Below are positions 15,765 through 24,078 of a DNA stretch of 36,804 nucleotides, piece by piece (within the stretch, counting starts at the first letter, position 1; the number at the start of each line of letters is the position of its first letter). The stretch is taken from assembly GCA_020851595.1 (NCBI GenBank), contig JADZCK010000051.1, positions 1 through 36,804 on the forward strand, written 5' to 3'. The position numbers and the translations under genes are program-made. The stretch is from Candidatus Nomurabacteria bacterium (GTDB lineage Bacteria; Patescibacteriota; Minisyncoccia; Phycocordibacterales; UBA9973). Below the pieces are notes generated by a model. That model was not told the origin of the DNA. It did no database searches and was given only the letters and a program-made list of their open reading frames with translations.

Positions 15765-16730
15765 TTATTTTACAGAAGTTTTTAAATTCTTTTCTCTCTC
15801 AAATCGTTCAAAGGCCAATTCTACAAGCCTGTCTAAAAGTTTGGGAACTGGTATGCCACTTGCCTCCCACAATTTTGGATACATGCTTATGTTTGTAAAT
15901 CCGGGGATTGTATTGATCTCATTTACCAAAACTTCCCCATTTTTCTTTAAAAAGAAATCGACGCGACTCAAACCTTCACAATTTAATACTTGAAAAGTTT
16001 TGATAGCTAATTCTTGAATTTTCTTTGAAGTTTTTTTGTCTATTTTTGCTGGAATTTCTGCTACTGAGCCAGTATCAATATATTTTGCATCATAAGAATA
16101 AAAATCTTGATTTGCTATTATTTCTCCCGGGATAGAAGCCATTGACACATCGTTACCAAGGAGCGCGCATTCAATCTCTCGCCCTGCTATATTTTCTTCG
16201 ATGATTACTTTTGTATCGTATTTAAAAGCTTCTACTAACGCTTTTTTAAATTCATTTTCATTTCGGACTTTACTAACCCCAACAGAAGAACCCATATTTG
16301 CTGGTTTAATGAAAAGAGGCAAACCTAATTCTCTTTTAGCTTTTTGAAAATTTATTTCAGAAACTTTTCTGATTGTAATAAATTTTCCGACAGGAATACC
16401 AGCATCACGTAAGATTCTTTTTGTGACATCTTTATCCATACCAACAGCTGAACCAAGCACACTAGGACCAACGAAAGGCATGTTTAAAAGTTTCAATAAA
16501 CCCTGCATGCTTCCGTCTTCGCCAAAAGGTCCATGCATTACCGGAAAAACAACATCTAAACCTTTTGTAACATTTGGATTAAATTTGCCATCTTTATTTA
16601 TTTTTATTGATTTTATTTCGTACTTATTTTTATCTAAACCTGAAATAACATTTTTGGCAGACTGAAGAGAGACTTCATGTTCTGCTGATTTACCTCCAAA
16701 AAGCACCCCTATCTTTATTTTCTTTGTCAT
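15765..16730 (-). CDS. ddl: D-alanine--D-alanine ligase
   Basis: ATP-grasp ligase joining two D-alanines for the wall stem peptide, 321 aa. Visible signatures are GVLFGGKSAEHEVSLQSA at the N-terminus, FPVMHGPFGEDGSMQGLL, FIKPANMGSSVGVSKV in the ATP-grasp core and EVLVNEINTIPGFTNISMYPKLW at the C-terminus. It heads the ddl-alr pair. Minus-strand TGATATACT ends 6 nt before its ATG, indicating a leaderless message. Confidence 0.97.
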   Translation of the reverse strand: MTKKIKIGVLFGGKSAEHEVSLQSAKNVISGLDKNKYEIKSIKINKDGKFNPNVTKGLDVVFPVMHGPFGEDGSMQGLLKLLNMPFVGPSVLGSAVGMDKDVTKRILRDAGIPVGKFITIRKVSEINFQKAKRELGLPLFIKPANMGSSVGVSKVRNENEFKKALVEAFKYDTKVIIEENIAGREIECALLGNDVSMASIPGEIIANQDFYSYDAKYIDTGSVAEIPAKIDKKTSKKIQELAIKTFQVLNCEGLSRVDFFLKKNGEVLVNEINTIPGFTNISMYPKLWEASGIPVPKLLDRLVELAFERFEREKNLKTSVK

Positions 16731-16736
16731 TTGGAG

Positions 16737-16745
16737 AGTATATCA
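16737..16745 (-). promoter_or_regulatory. extended -10 promoter of ddl
   Basis: Minus-strand TGATATACT, with 6 nt between the end of TATACT and the ddl ATG. Confidence 0.65.
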
Positions 16746-16767
16746 CTTTTTAAATTTTTGGTAATTA

Positions 16768-17862
16768 TTAGAACAATTTAGCTACGTCGTGGTAAGTGAT
16801 GAAAACCATAAGCAATATGAGAATTCCAAAACCAATCATATTTGCAGTATTTGCTATGTTTGGATTTATCCTAGAACCTTTTATTTTTTCAATAAGCAAG
16901 AAGAAAAGTCGCCCACCATCAAGAGCTGGGAATGGAAGCAAATTAATAATTGCGAGATTTATGGAAATCAAAGCGGCAAAAGACAAAAGGTACACAAAAC
17001 CGAAATTGTATGCGTCTCCGACAATTCCCACCATTCCCACAGGTCCAGTAACGGTATCAAAGCTACCTTTGCCACTTATAGCCTGCAATACAAGCGTATA
17101 AAGCCCTATAGCAGTGTTTTTGGTCATAAACCAGTCTAAACGTAGACCCTCCCAAATAGCCTTAAAAAAAGGCAATTTAGCCGTACCAATCATATCCATA
17201 GAAATGCCTATAGCAGGATGCCCGCTAGTCTCTACTGGAACTACTTTTGCAATATTTATGTCAGATTCTTGACCACGTTTATAACCAATTTCTATTTCTT
17301 TTCCTTCTCCTCCAACAACTAAAGATTTTATTGTTTCTGGACTTACGTAAGTGGTAAAGTTATTTCCTATCCTGGCATTAATTATTTTATCACCGATTTT
17401 TAACCCCGCTTGTTCTGCTGGAGATTTCGCTAAAACAGAAGTAATAACTAAATTTACATTTTGAAGTTTATAACCAGTAGGCTCACTTCCAGCAGAAGTA
17501 GGAAGTCCAGACATGAACCCGATAGAAAATAGAACCCAAGCCAATAAAAAATTCATTAAGACTCCAGCAAAAAGCACTGTAGCTTGTTGCCATTTTGGTT
17601 TATTTACAAAACTTCTTTCAGAATCTGGACCATTTGTATTCTCTTCATCAGGATTCTCTCCAAATATTTTTACAAAACCTCCGACAGGCAAAAGATTGAA
17701 GGTGTATTCAGTCTCCCCTTTTTTAATACCAAATAATTTTGGCGGAAAACCAAAACCAAATTCATCTACCCTAATTCCAAACTTTTTAGCACTAAAAAAA
17801 TGTCCAAATTCATGAACCAAAACCAACACAAGCAAGATAACAACAAAAATTATTATATTCAA
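16768..17862 (-). CDS. rseP: RseP-type site-2 intramembrane metalloprotease
   Basis: A 364-aa membrane protease that cuts anti-sigma factors or signal-peptide remnants within the membrane. The first helix holds the zinc motif HEFGH at residues 17-21. A single PDZ domain sits at ~120-205 (VTSVLAKSPAEQAGLKIGDKIINAR), and the third zinc ligand is in LPFPALDGGRLFF near the C-terminus. One PDZ domain rather than the two of E. coli RseP fits the Gram-positive RasP/SpoIVFB-like form. It sits immediately downstream of frr on the same strand. Confidence 0.94.
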   Translation of the reverse strand: MNIIIFVVILLVLVLVHEFGHFFSAKKFGIRVDEFGFGFPPKLFGIKKGETEYTFNLLPVGGFVKIFGENPDEENTNGPDSERSFVNKPKWQQATVLFAGVLMNFLLAWVLFSIGFMSGLPTSAGSEPTGYKLQNVNLVITSVLAKSPAEQAGLKIGDKIINARIGNNFTTYVSPETIKSLVVGGEGKEIEIGYKRGQESDINIAKVVPVETSGHPAIGISMDMIGTAKLPFFKAIWEGLRLDWFMTKNTAIGLYTLVLQAISGKGSFDTVTGPVGMVGIVGDAYNFGFVYLLSFAALISINLAIINLLPFPALDGGRLFFLLIEKIKGSRINPNIANTANMIGFGILILLMVFITYHDVAKLF

Positions 17863-17890
17863 TTTGAAATTCTTAATTTATAATCAACCC

Positions 17891-18442
17891 TTAACCCATC
17901 ACTTCTTTTTCTTTTTTTCCAAAAATAGATTCTAAATTATCATTTGTCTCAGTAATTATTTTTTGTAATTCTTCTTTCGCACGAAACATCTCATCTTCGG
18001 TCATTTTACTTTCTTTTTTCTTAGTCTCCATATCATCCATAACACCCTCGCGTTCCTTGCGAACTGTTATCCTACTATCTTCCAACTTTTCTTTAAGAAC
18101 TTTTACGAGTGTTTGTCTTGTTTCTGTGGTAAGTTGGGGAAAAATAACTCGAATACCTTGATCATCAGTAGCGACAGATAAACCCAGGTTTGCTCCTACG
18201 ATAGCCTTTTCGATACTTTTTATCTGGCTTTTATCCCAAGGAGCAATGCGCAAAGTCTTTGGATCTTCTATAGACACAGAAGCGACATTTTTGAGTGGGA
18301 CATATGAACCATAAGATTCTACTGAAACACCGTCCAATATCATTGGTGAAGCTCTTCCTATGTTCAACTGGCTATATTCCTTCCCCAGAAACTCTTCTAC
18401 TTTCTTTAAATTTGTTTTAAAATTTGAAAAATTGTATTGCAT
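17891..18442 (-). CDS. frr: ribosome recycling factor
   Basis: Splits post-termination ribosomes together with EF-G. The 183-aa length matches the family (~185). Typical segments are ELNIGRASP-like (QLNIGRASPMILDGVSVESYG), PLKNVASVSIEDPKTLRIAPWDKS and the long C-terminal helix with TEDEMFRAKEELQKIITE. An extended -10 (TGTTACAAT) ends 6 nt before the ATG, so the frr-rseP pair likely begins with a leaderless transcript. Confidence 0.97.
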   Translation of the reverse strand: MQYNFSNFKTNLKKVEEFLGKEYSQLNIGRASPMILDGVSVESYGSYVPLKNVASVSIEDPKTLRIAPWDKSQIKSIEKAIVGANLGLSVATDDQGIRVIFPQLTTETRQTLVKVLKEKLEDSRITVRKEREGVMDDMETKKKESKMTEDEMFRAKEELQKIITETNDNLESIFGKKEKEVMG

Positions 18443-18448
18443 AGGCTT

Positions 18449-18457
18449 ATTGTAACA
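18449..18457 (-). promoter_or_regulatory. extended -10 promoter of frr
   Basis: Minus-strand TGTTACAAT ends 6 nt before the frr ATG; it lies in the short gap downstream of the holB-like gene. Confidence 0.65.
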
Positions 18458-18465
18458 TGTAAAAA

Positions 18466-19218
18466 TTAATTTGAAAAATTTGGAATAGTTATAGCCACAG
18501 ACTCTAATAAACTCTTAGTAGAACTACCAGGCATTCTCAAAAATTCTCTAGCTTTAAAAATCTGTTGGAAGCAGTTTACTAAAGAATTCTGAATGGGGAA
18601 GGTTCCGGCCGAAGGCTGGAGTAAACCAGAAGAATTTTTTAGAAAACTGGGATGCAATGAACTTTCTAGCGCGTTTAAAAACTTTATGGCCTTTGAGCGA
18701 GTCGAATCTAATGAAAGATTTTCACCTTCTTCGTCCTCATCTTCATCCTCTTTTGCTAACAATTCTTTAATAAAATCTATCCTGTTTTTCAAGGGCATCT
18801 TTATAAACTCTAGCGCTTTCTTTTCTTCCGCTAGGTCTTTCCTAGCGGAGCTGTCTGGCTTTATTAAATAAAACCTAGAAACGAAAGTATCCAATAAAAC
18901 ATTTACATCTGGCAAGATTATAAAAAAATGTGTATCAGATATAGGCTCTTCAAACATTTTTAATAAGCTATTTTGCGCTTCTAGTAGAAAACTATTTACT
19001 GAGATAATGAATATTTTTTTCTTATCTGAATATCCCTTCTCTAATCCATGCAACTTTAAATTTCTAGCATCCTCGATTTTAAATGAGTCTAAATTTATTT
19101 GGATCAATTCCTGTCCTTCGGTAAATTTTAAAAGTTCTGGGATGATTTCTTCCCGCACGCCTTCTATCAAATACGCATGATGTAAATTACCTTTTTCTAA
19201 ATGTTCTAAAATATTCAT
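18466..19218 (-). CDS. holB: DNA polymerase III delta'-like clamp-loader subunit
   Basis: A 250-aa AAA+-related protein. The N-terminus has HHAYLIEGV where the P-loop should be; no GxxGxGK(T/S) is present. This is consistent with delta', which does not hydrolyse ATP. Further on are DARNLKLHGLEKGYSDKKKIFII, LLEAQNSLLKMFEEP and VSRFYLIKP, matching the DnaX/HolB order Walker B, sensor 1 and SRC-like. The C-terminal half is short, with an acidic run (EDEDEDEEG) and two hairpin-forming DNA segments inside the frame. Its ATG overlaps the mreB stop by 1 nt. The delta' call is by resemblance to DnaX/HolB. Confidence 0.8.
   Translation of the reverse strand: MNILEHLEKGNLHHAYLIEGVREEIIPELLKFTEGQELIQINLDSFKIEDARNLKLHGLEKGYSDKKKIFIISVNSFLLEAQNSLLKMFEEPISDTHFFIILPDVNVLLDTFVSRFYLIKPDSSARKDLAEEKKALEFIKMPLKNRIDFIKELLAKEDEDEDEEGENLSLDSTRSKAIKFLNALESSLHPSFLKNSSGLLQPSAGTFPIQNSLVNCFQQIFKAREFLRMPGSSTKSLLESVAITIPNFSN
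18604..18620. repeat. small palindrome inside holB-like gene (TCCGGCC/GGCTGGA)
   Basis: Arms tccggcc and ggctgga around gaa, one G-T pair, within the coding frame (protein segment LQPSAGTF). It is GC-rich compared with the surrounding gene. Confidence 0.5.
18827..18849. repeat. perfect palindrome inside holB-like gene
   Basis: Nine-bp arms TCCGCTAGG and CCTAGCGGA around TCTTT, lying in frame and encoding SSARKDLAE. It looks like an inserted palindromic element rather than conserved protein sequence. Confidence 0.6.
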
Positions 19219-20231
19219 TACTTCTTACTTAAAACTGTCTTTTTGTAAACATCCAAATGGTCCAAGGCAATACCAGTGCCTTTTACCACACAGAAAAGAG
19301 GATCTTCTGCGAGAGTAGCCTTGACCCCTGTTTTCCTGTAAACCAAATCAGTTAAATTGCGAAGCTGAGAAGAACCACCCGTCATAATTATCCCATGATC
19401 GATAATATCAGAAGCGAGTTCTGGTGGAGTTTCCTGCAACACATCTTTGATAGCTTTGATGATTTGCCTAAGCTCACCGTCAATAGCTTTTACTATTTCA
19501 TTTGTTCCTACTTGCGCGCTCCTTGGCAATCCTTGAATAAAATCACGACCTTTGATGGTTACCCTTAGCTCTTCTTCCAGGGACACTGCTGCCCCTATTT
19601 TTATTTTTACCTCTTCTGCTGTTTTATCTCCTATTGCTAAGTTGAAAGTTTTCTTAATATAATCTGCAATCGCAGCATCTATTTTATTCCCGGCACATTT
19701 TACAGAAGTCGAAGCGACAATTCCTCCGAGAGATATCACTGCCACATCAGTAGTCCCTCCTCCTATATCTACTATCATATGACCTTTTGATTCATAAATG
19801 GGAATACCTGCGCCAATCGCTGCCAAGATGGGTTCTTTTACAACATATGCATTTTTTGCGCCTGCGCGTATCGCTGCTTCTATGACCGCGCGTCTTTCTG
19901 TGGAAGTAACACCAGCAGGAACAGAAACCATAACATCTGGTTTAAATAAATTAAATTTACCCATCGCCTTACTAATAAAATAACGAAGCATAGCTTCTGT
20001 TACCCTGTAGTCAGCGATAACTCCGTCTTTCATCGGACAATAAGTAATTATAGAATCTGGAGTTTTCCCAATCATATCTTTCGCCCCAAAACCAATAGCT
20101 AAAATTTTATTATCTTGTTCTGATACGGCCACCACAGACGGCTCGTTCAAAACAATGCCTTTTCCGGGTATAAAAACCAGGGTATTTGCCGTCCCCAGGT
20201 CAATTCCTAATTTTCGTGAAAAAAAACCCAT
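19218..20231 (-). CDS. mreB: rod-shape protein MreB
   Basis: Bacterial actin that organises elongation-phase wall synthesis, 337 aa. The N-terminal phosphate-1 motif is LGIDLGTANTLVF, with MIVDIGGGTTDVAVISLGG as phosphate-2 and IIMTGGSSQLRNL as the adenosine motif. The length is normal. No mreC or mreD is adjacent. An extended -10 TGCTATATT ends 6 nt before its ATG, and the holB-like gene overlaps its stop by 1 nt. Confidence 0.98.
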   Translation of the reverse strand: MGFFSRKLGIDLGTANTLVFIPGKGIVLNEPSVVAVSEQDNKILAIGFGAKDMIGKTPDSIITYCPMKDGVIADYRVTEAMLRYFISKAMGKFNLFKPDVMVSVPAGVTSTERRAVIEAAIRAGAKNAYVVKEPILAAIGAGIPIYESKGHMIVDIGGGTTDVAVISLGGIVASTSVKCAGNKIDAAIADYIKKTFNLAIGDKTAEEVKIKIGAAVSLEEELRVTIKGRDFIQGLPRSAQVGTNEIVKAIDGELRQIIKAIKDVLQETPPELASDIIDHGIIMTGGSSQLRNLTDLVYRKTGVKATLAEDPLFCVVKGTGIALDHLDVYKKTVLSKK

Positions 20232-20237
20232 AGCGCT

Positions 20238-20263
20238 AATATAGCATATTTTTATGCTAGAAT
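20238..20263. promoter_or_regulatory. back-to-back extended -10 promoters of mreB and priA-like gene
   Basis: Minus-strand TGCTATATT (20246-20238) serves mreB, with 6 nt to its ATG. Plus-strand TGCTAGAAT (20255-20263) serves the priA-like gene. The two form an inverted repeat TAGCATA-tttt-TATGCTA (20242-20259). The priA-like message would have a ~30-nt leader with a purine-rich SD (AAAGGAAAAGG), whereas mreB would be leaderless. Confidence 0.65.
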
Positions 20264-20298
20264 GAAATAACCAGAATCAAAGGAAAAGGCCCAAAATT

Positions 20299-22245
20299 AT
20301 GAATATAATATCTGTAATTCCACTTAAAAAGGGCATACTAAAAGGTGATTTGACCTACTTTTCTAATTTAGATATTTCTATTGGTGATATTGTGTCTGTA
20401 CCCATAAGAAACAGAAAAATCATAGCACTCGTAACTTCTGTTAAAAAACTAAAAGAATGGAAAGGAAATATAAAGGAAATGGATTTTAATTTAAAGAAAG
20501 TTATTGAAACAAAGGGTAAATCAATTTTTAGAAAAGAATTTCTCGATGCTGTATCTGATACAACAAAATATTTTGCGCAAAATAAAAATATGACGATAGC
20601 ATCTCTAATACCAAATATTTTTATAGAAGAATACGATAGAATTGCTCTTATATCACCAAAAGAAGAGTATGTTGTGAGTGCAGAAACTACACCAAATATA
20701 AGAACAGAAAAATTATTGTTGCAATGCGGAGAAGAAGACAGAATATCTACATACAAAACACTCGTAAGAGAGTCTTTTGCTAGAGGCAAATCTATTTTCT
20801 TGGTATTACCCACAGAATTTGATATAGAAAAATATACGAATTTATTGTGTAAAGGCATAGAACAGTTTACTTTCTCGCTACACAGCAGTATGAGCATGAA
20901 AAAGAATTTAGTAACTTATGAAAAAATAATCTCTTCTTCGCACCCGATACTAATCATCGCTACCCCACCATTTTTATCCATACCCAAAAAGAATATTGGA
21001 ACAATAATCCTAGAACATGAAAATTCAAATGCATACAGAACAATCAGAAGACCACATGTAGACCTACGAATATTTGCAGAAATTTACGCATCAAAAATAA
21101 ACGCAAAATTTATTTTATCGGATGATGTTTTACGTTTTGAAACAATAGCAAGAAAAGAATTAGACAATTTTAACCCCTTGCATTCTATGTCTTTTAGGGT
21201 TGATTTTGGCGGAGAAATAGAAATAGAAAACCCAAGAACACTGACATTCCAGATGTTTTCAGCAAAAACAAAAGACGAAATAATAAGCGGTTTAGAAAGT
21301 AAAAAAAATATTTTTATATTTTCTTTAAGAAAAGGATTAGCCACAGAAACTCTTTGCAAAGATTGTGGAAGAACAGTAAATTGCAAGAAATGTGGCGCCC
21401 CTTTGGTTTTATACTTATCGCATAAGGGTAAAAAAAGAATATTTGTTTGTAATAGATGCGCAGAAGAAAAAGACGGAGATACTTCTTGTGAATCATGCGG
21501 GAGCTGGAATTTGCTTCCTCTTGGTATAGGTACTGATACTGTATATGAAGAGATAAAAAAGATAATTACAGAAGAAACAACCTTATCTAAAACCAAAGTT
21601 TTTAAGTTAGATAAAGAATCCGCAAAAACACAAAGAGGAGCCCAAAATATAATTAAAGAATTTGAAGAAAATAGGGGTGCAATACTTGTCGGAACAGAAA
21701 TGACATTTTTTTATTTAAAAAACAAAGTACCACTTTCTATTATTGCTTCTTTTGATTCACTTTGGAGTATACCAAATTTCAAAATGAGTGAAAAAATAAT
21801 TCATATAATCTTATCGATAACCAAAAATACTACGAGTAAATTTATTATCCAAACTAAAAATGAAAACGATAAAGCTATAGGAGCTATAGAATCACTAAAT
21901 CTACTATCTTTTATCCGTGAAGAGTTAGAAGACAGAAAAGCTTTAGGTTACCCGCCATTTAAAAGATTTATTAAAATTACTCACTTGGGAGACAAAGAAG
22001 AAACCCGAAAAGCAAGGAAATTACTAGAAGAAGTTTTTAAAGAATATTCTGTAGAAATTTTTAGCGGCTTCGTCACGCAAATGAAAGAAAAATATGTTAC
22101 AAACGCACTTCTAAAATTAGAATTAAAAAATTGGTCTCTCCCCTGTCTTTCCATTGATTCTACAATAGATGAAAAATTATTTACCAAACTTCTTAATCTA
22201 CCACCTTCTTTTGAAATTTTTGTAGATCCAGAAGATTTATTGTAA
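20299..22245 (+). CDS. priA: PriA-like primosomal protein, helicase motifs lost
   Basis: A 648-aa protein related to PriA, which restarts stalled replication forks. The N-terminal DNA-binding domain is recognisable (VIPLKKGI...ISIGDIVSVPIRNR). All eight zinc ligands remain in CKDC...CKKC...CNRC...CESC, followed by LGIGTDTVYEEIKK. The ATPase looks dead: the GVTGSGKTE position reads QCGEEDRISTYK, DEEH is replaced by LEHEN, the GSATP segment is LSDDVL, and the GRAGR motif VI is missing (SITKNTTSKF). GTEM of motif V survives. It may act as a structural fork-recognition factor without unwinding. Its end overlaps the convergent NHL gene by 9 bp. Confidence 0.88.
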   Translation: MNIISVIPLKKGILKGDLTYFSNLDISIGDIVSVPIRNRKIIALVTSVKKLKEWKGNIKEMDFNLKKVIETKGKSIFRKEFLDAVSDTTKYFAQNKNMTIASLIPNIFIEEYDRIALISPKEEYVVSAETTPNIRTEKLLLQCGEEDRISTYKTLVRESFARGKSIFLVLPTEFDIEKYTNLLCKGIEQFTFSLHSSMSMKKNLVTYEKIISSSHPILIIATPPFLSIPKKNIGTIILEHENSNAYRTIRRPHVDLRIFAEIYASKINAKFILSDDVLRFETIARKELDNFNPLHSMSFRVDFGGEIEIENPRTLTFQMFSAKTKDEIISGLESKKNIFIFSLRKGLATETLCKDCGRTVNCKKCGAPLVLYLSHKGKKRIFVCNRCAEEKDGDTSCESCGSWNLLPLGIGTDTVYEEIKKIITEETTLSKTKVFKLDKESAKTQRGAQNIIKEFEENRGAILVGTEMTFFYLKNKVPLSIIASFDSLWSIPNFKMSEKIIHIILSITKNTTSKFIIQTKNENDKAIGAIESLNLLSFIREELEDRKALGYPPFKRFIKITHLGDKEETRKARKLLEEVFKEYSVEIFSGFVTQMKEKYVTNALLKLELKNWSLPCLSIDSTIDEKLFTKLLNLPPSFEIFVDPEDLL

Positions 22246-23991
22246 TTTATTCACCTCCCCCCTCGTCCTCCTCCCCACCACCCCATCAGGAACAAGGTTA
22301 TTATTCTTTTGAAAAGAGATAACGGATTGTTTAGTTACTTTGCCGAAGATACCGTCTTGTGTAAGGTTTAGTTTGGATTGTAAACATTTGACTTCTTCTC
22401 CCTTGTTACCTTGTCTTAATGTTTTAGTGATAGTACAGATAGGTATTGTGGTTATTGGTGTGGGGGTTGGTGTGATTGTGGTTGAAGTAGTAACAGTTGG
22501 AGTAGAAGGTTTAGGTGGTGTATATGATGATCCTCCTCCACTGTTGTAGGAAGAATTGATAGTGAAGGTTACAGAATCTGTGGTTCCTCCTCCTGGGGTT
22601 GGATTAGTTACGGTAATGTTAGCTGTACCGGGAGAAAGGATGTTTGTGGTTGGTACGATAGCTGTTAACTCTGTGCTAGATACGTATGTGGTGGTTAAAG
22701 AAGTTCCATTCCAGTTTATTGTTGAATCAGATACGAAGTTTGTACCTGTGGTGGTTAGAGTGAATTGTGAACTGTTCATGGTTGTGGTGGTGGGAGAGAT
22801 GGAGGTTAAGGTGGGTACAGGATTGTTTATGGTAAAGGTTTGTGGATCACTTGTTCCTCCTCCGGGTGTAGGGTTAAAGACTGTTACGTTTGCTGTACCA
22901 GCTCCTGCTAAGTTCTCTGTTGGTACTGTAGCTGTTAGTTCTGTGTCTGAGACGTATGTGGTGGTTAAGGATGTTCCGTTCCACTTTACTACTGAATCGG
23001 TTACGAAGTTTGTACCTGTGACGGTGAGGGTGAATTGGATGTCGGTGGTTAACTTACTTGTGGGGGTGATATTGGTGGTGGTGGGGAGGGGGTTACCGAT
23101 TTTGGAGACGTTGTTGGAATTATAATTTGAGGCATATATATTCCCCAAACTATCTATTGTTATAAAATAAGGAAAAGAGCCAGTTGTACCAACGATAGTA
23201 GAAACTCCTTCGGGTGTAATTTTGGAAATATCGCTTGAAGTAAGATTTGATGTATATATATTACCATCTGCAACATCTATAGTTATACCAGCAGGACAAG
23301 AACCAGTAGTACCTAAAATAGTAGAAACTCCTTCGGGGGTAATTTTGGAAACGTTGTTGGAACTACAATTAGCTGTATATACATTACCGTTTGAATCCAA
23401 AACTATACCATAAGGACAAGAACCAGTAGTACCTAAAATAGTTGAGACTCCCTCGGGGGTAATTTTGGAAACGTTGTTGGAACTACAATTAGCTGTATAT
23501 ACATTACCGTTTGAATCTACTGTTATTGCCGCTGGATAAGAACCAGTAGTACCTAAAATAGTAGAAACTCCTTCGGGGGTAATTTTGGAAACGTTGTTGG
23601 AGTTATAATTTGGAGTATAAACATTACCAGATTCATCTACTGTTATACCATCAGGACCTGAGCCTGTAGTACCTAAAATAGTAGAAACTCCTTCGGGGGT
23701 AATTTTGGAAACGTTGTTGGAGTTATAATTTGGAGTATAAACATTACCGTCTCCGTCTATAGTTATACCCCAAGGACCTGAGCCTGTAGTACCTAAAATA
23801 GTAGAAACTCCTTCGGGGGTAATTTTGGAAACACTACCTGAATAATTTGCTGTGTATAAATTACCAGATCCGTCTATAGTTATAGCAATAGGACCGTTTC
23901 CGGTAGTGGCAAAAATAATACTGGTTGCAGCAAAAATTACTTGAAAAGATAAAAATACGAAAATGAAACTAAGTAATATTATTTTTTTCAT
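22237..23991 (-). CDS. NHL-propeller / IPT-TIG / peptidoglycan-binding surface protein
   Basis: A 584-aa exported protein. Its modules in order are: signal peptide (~1-22, MKKIILLSFIFVFLSFQ), seven NHL-type blades of about 40 aa (~25-305; core GxxxITIDxxGNVYTxNYxSNNVSKITPEGVSTILG split by repeats), two IPT/TIG immunoglobulin-like domains (~307-480), a Gly/Ser then Pro/Thr-rich linker (~482-525) and a C-terminal PG_binding_1 domain (LRQGNKGEEVKCLQSKL...DGIFGKVTKQSVISFQ). It is probably anchored to the wall by the C-terminus, with the propeller presented outside for binding. Two neighbouring blades share cysteines (NCSSNN/GSCP). A paralogue ends at the right edge of the window. Confidence 0.9.
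   Translation of the reverse strand: MKKIILLSFIFVFLSFQVIFAATSIIFATTGNGPIAITIDGSGNLYTANYSGSVSKITPEGVSTILGTTGSGPWGITIDGDGNVYTPNYNSNNVSKITPEGVSTILGTTGSGPDGITVDESGNVYTPNYNSNNVSKITPEGVSTILGTTGSYPAAITVDSNGNVYTANCSSNNVSKITPEGVSTILGTTGSCPYGIVLDSNGNVYTANCSSNNVSKITPEGVSTILGTTGSCPAGITIDVADGNIYTSNLTSSDISKITPEGVSTIVGTTGSFPYFITIDSLGNIYASNYNSNNVSKIGNPLPTTTNITPTSKLTTDIQFTLTVTGTNFVTDSVVKWNGTSLTTTYVSDTELTATVPTENLAGAGTANVTVFNPTPGGGTSDPQTFTINNPVPTLTSISPTTTTMNSSQFTLTTTGTNFVSDSTINWNGTSLTTTYVSSTELTAIVPTTNILSPGTANITVTNPTPGGGTTDSVTFTINSSYNSGGGSSYTPPKPSTPTVTTSTTITPTPTPITTIPICTITKTLRQGNKGEEVKCLQSKLNLTQDGIFGKVTKQSVISFQKNNNLVPDGVVGRRTRGEVNKLQ
22260..22477. repeat. direct repeat copy 1 (surface-protein C-terminal module)
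   Basis: About 218 bp encoding the PT-rich linker end plus peptidoglycan-binding domain. It is closely similar, by eye roughly 85%, to 36587-36804 in the same orientation. It marks a shared anchoring module of paralogous surface proteins and could recombine to delete or invert nothing but the intervening 14 kb as a direct repeat. Confidence 0.8.
22556..23090. repeat. tandem IPT/TIG domain repeat
   Basis: Two ~280-bp segments encode the successive TIG domains (each ending TPGGGT, each containing WNGTSLTTTYVS). DNA similarity between them is obvious, for example around acgtatgtggtggttaa, implying duplication within the gene. Confidence 0.75.
23110..23930. repeat. 120-bp tandem repeats encoding NHL blades
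   Basis: Units of exactly 120 bp (40 codons) recur so regularly that the motif ccttcgggggt falls at the same line position at 23340, 23460, 23580, 23700 and 23820. Inner units are nearly identical at DNA level and outer ones more diverged. The near-identity points to recent expansion or gene conversion, and blade number may vary between strains. Confidence 0.9.
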
Positions 23992-24002
23992 ACGTAAAAA
24001 AT

Positions 24003-24059
24003 TATTGGTAAAATACCAATACTAATAATACCATATATATATATTGATTAGAAATCAAT
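24003..24059 (-). promoter_or_regulatory. promoter, palindrome and leader hairpin of the NHL gene
   Basis: An extended -10 TGGTATTAT (TATTAT at 24030-24025) lies ~35 nt before the ATG. A palindrome ATTGATT-aga-AATCAAT (24043-24059) covers the -35 zone. The leader holds a perfect 8-bp hairpin TATTGGTA-TTT-TACCAATA (24003-24021) followed by ATTTTTT, which looks like a weak attenuator. No SD is evident. Confidence 0.45.
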
Positions 24060-24078
24060 AGGTGGATAATTTTAGTTT

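Noticed and set aside
18593-18871. 92-aa plus-strand ORF inside the holB-like gene
   Set aside because: Its Ser-rich stretch is the antisense of the acidic Glu/Asp run; no independent support.
22340-23413. Plus-strand ORFs opposite the NHL protein (69, 189 and 63 aa)
   Set aside because: They are antisense shadows of repetitive coding sequence with no start signals.
23110-23930. Regular repeats as a CRISPR array
   Set aside because: The 120-bp units are wholly coding, in frame, and encode NHL blades; there are no short repeats with unique spacers.
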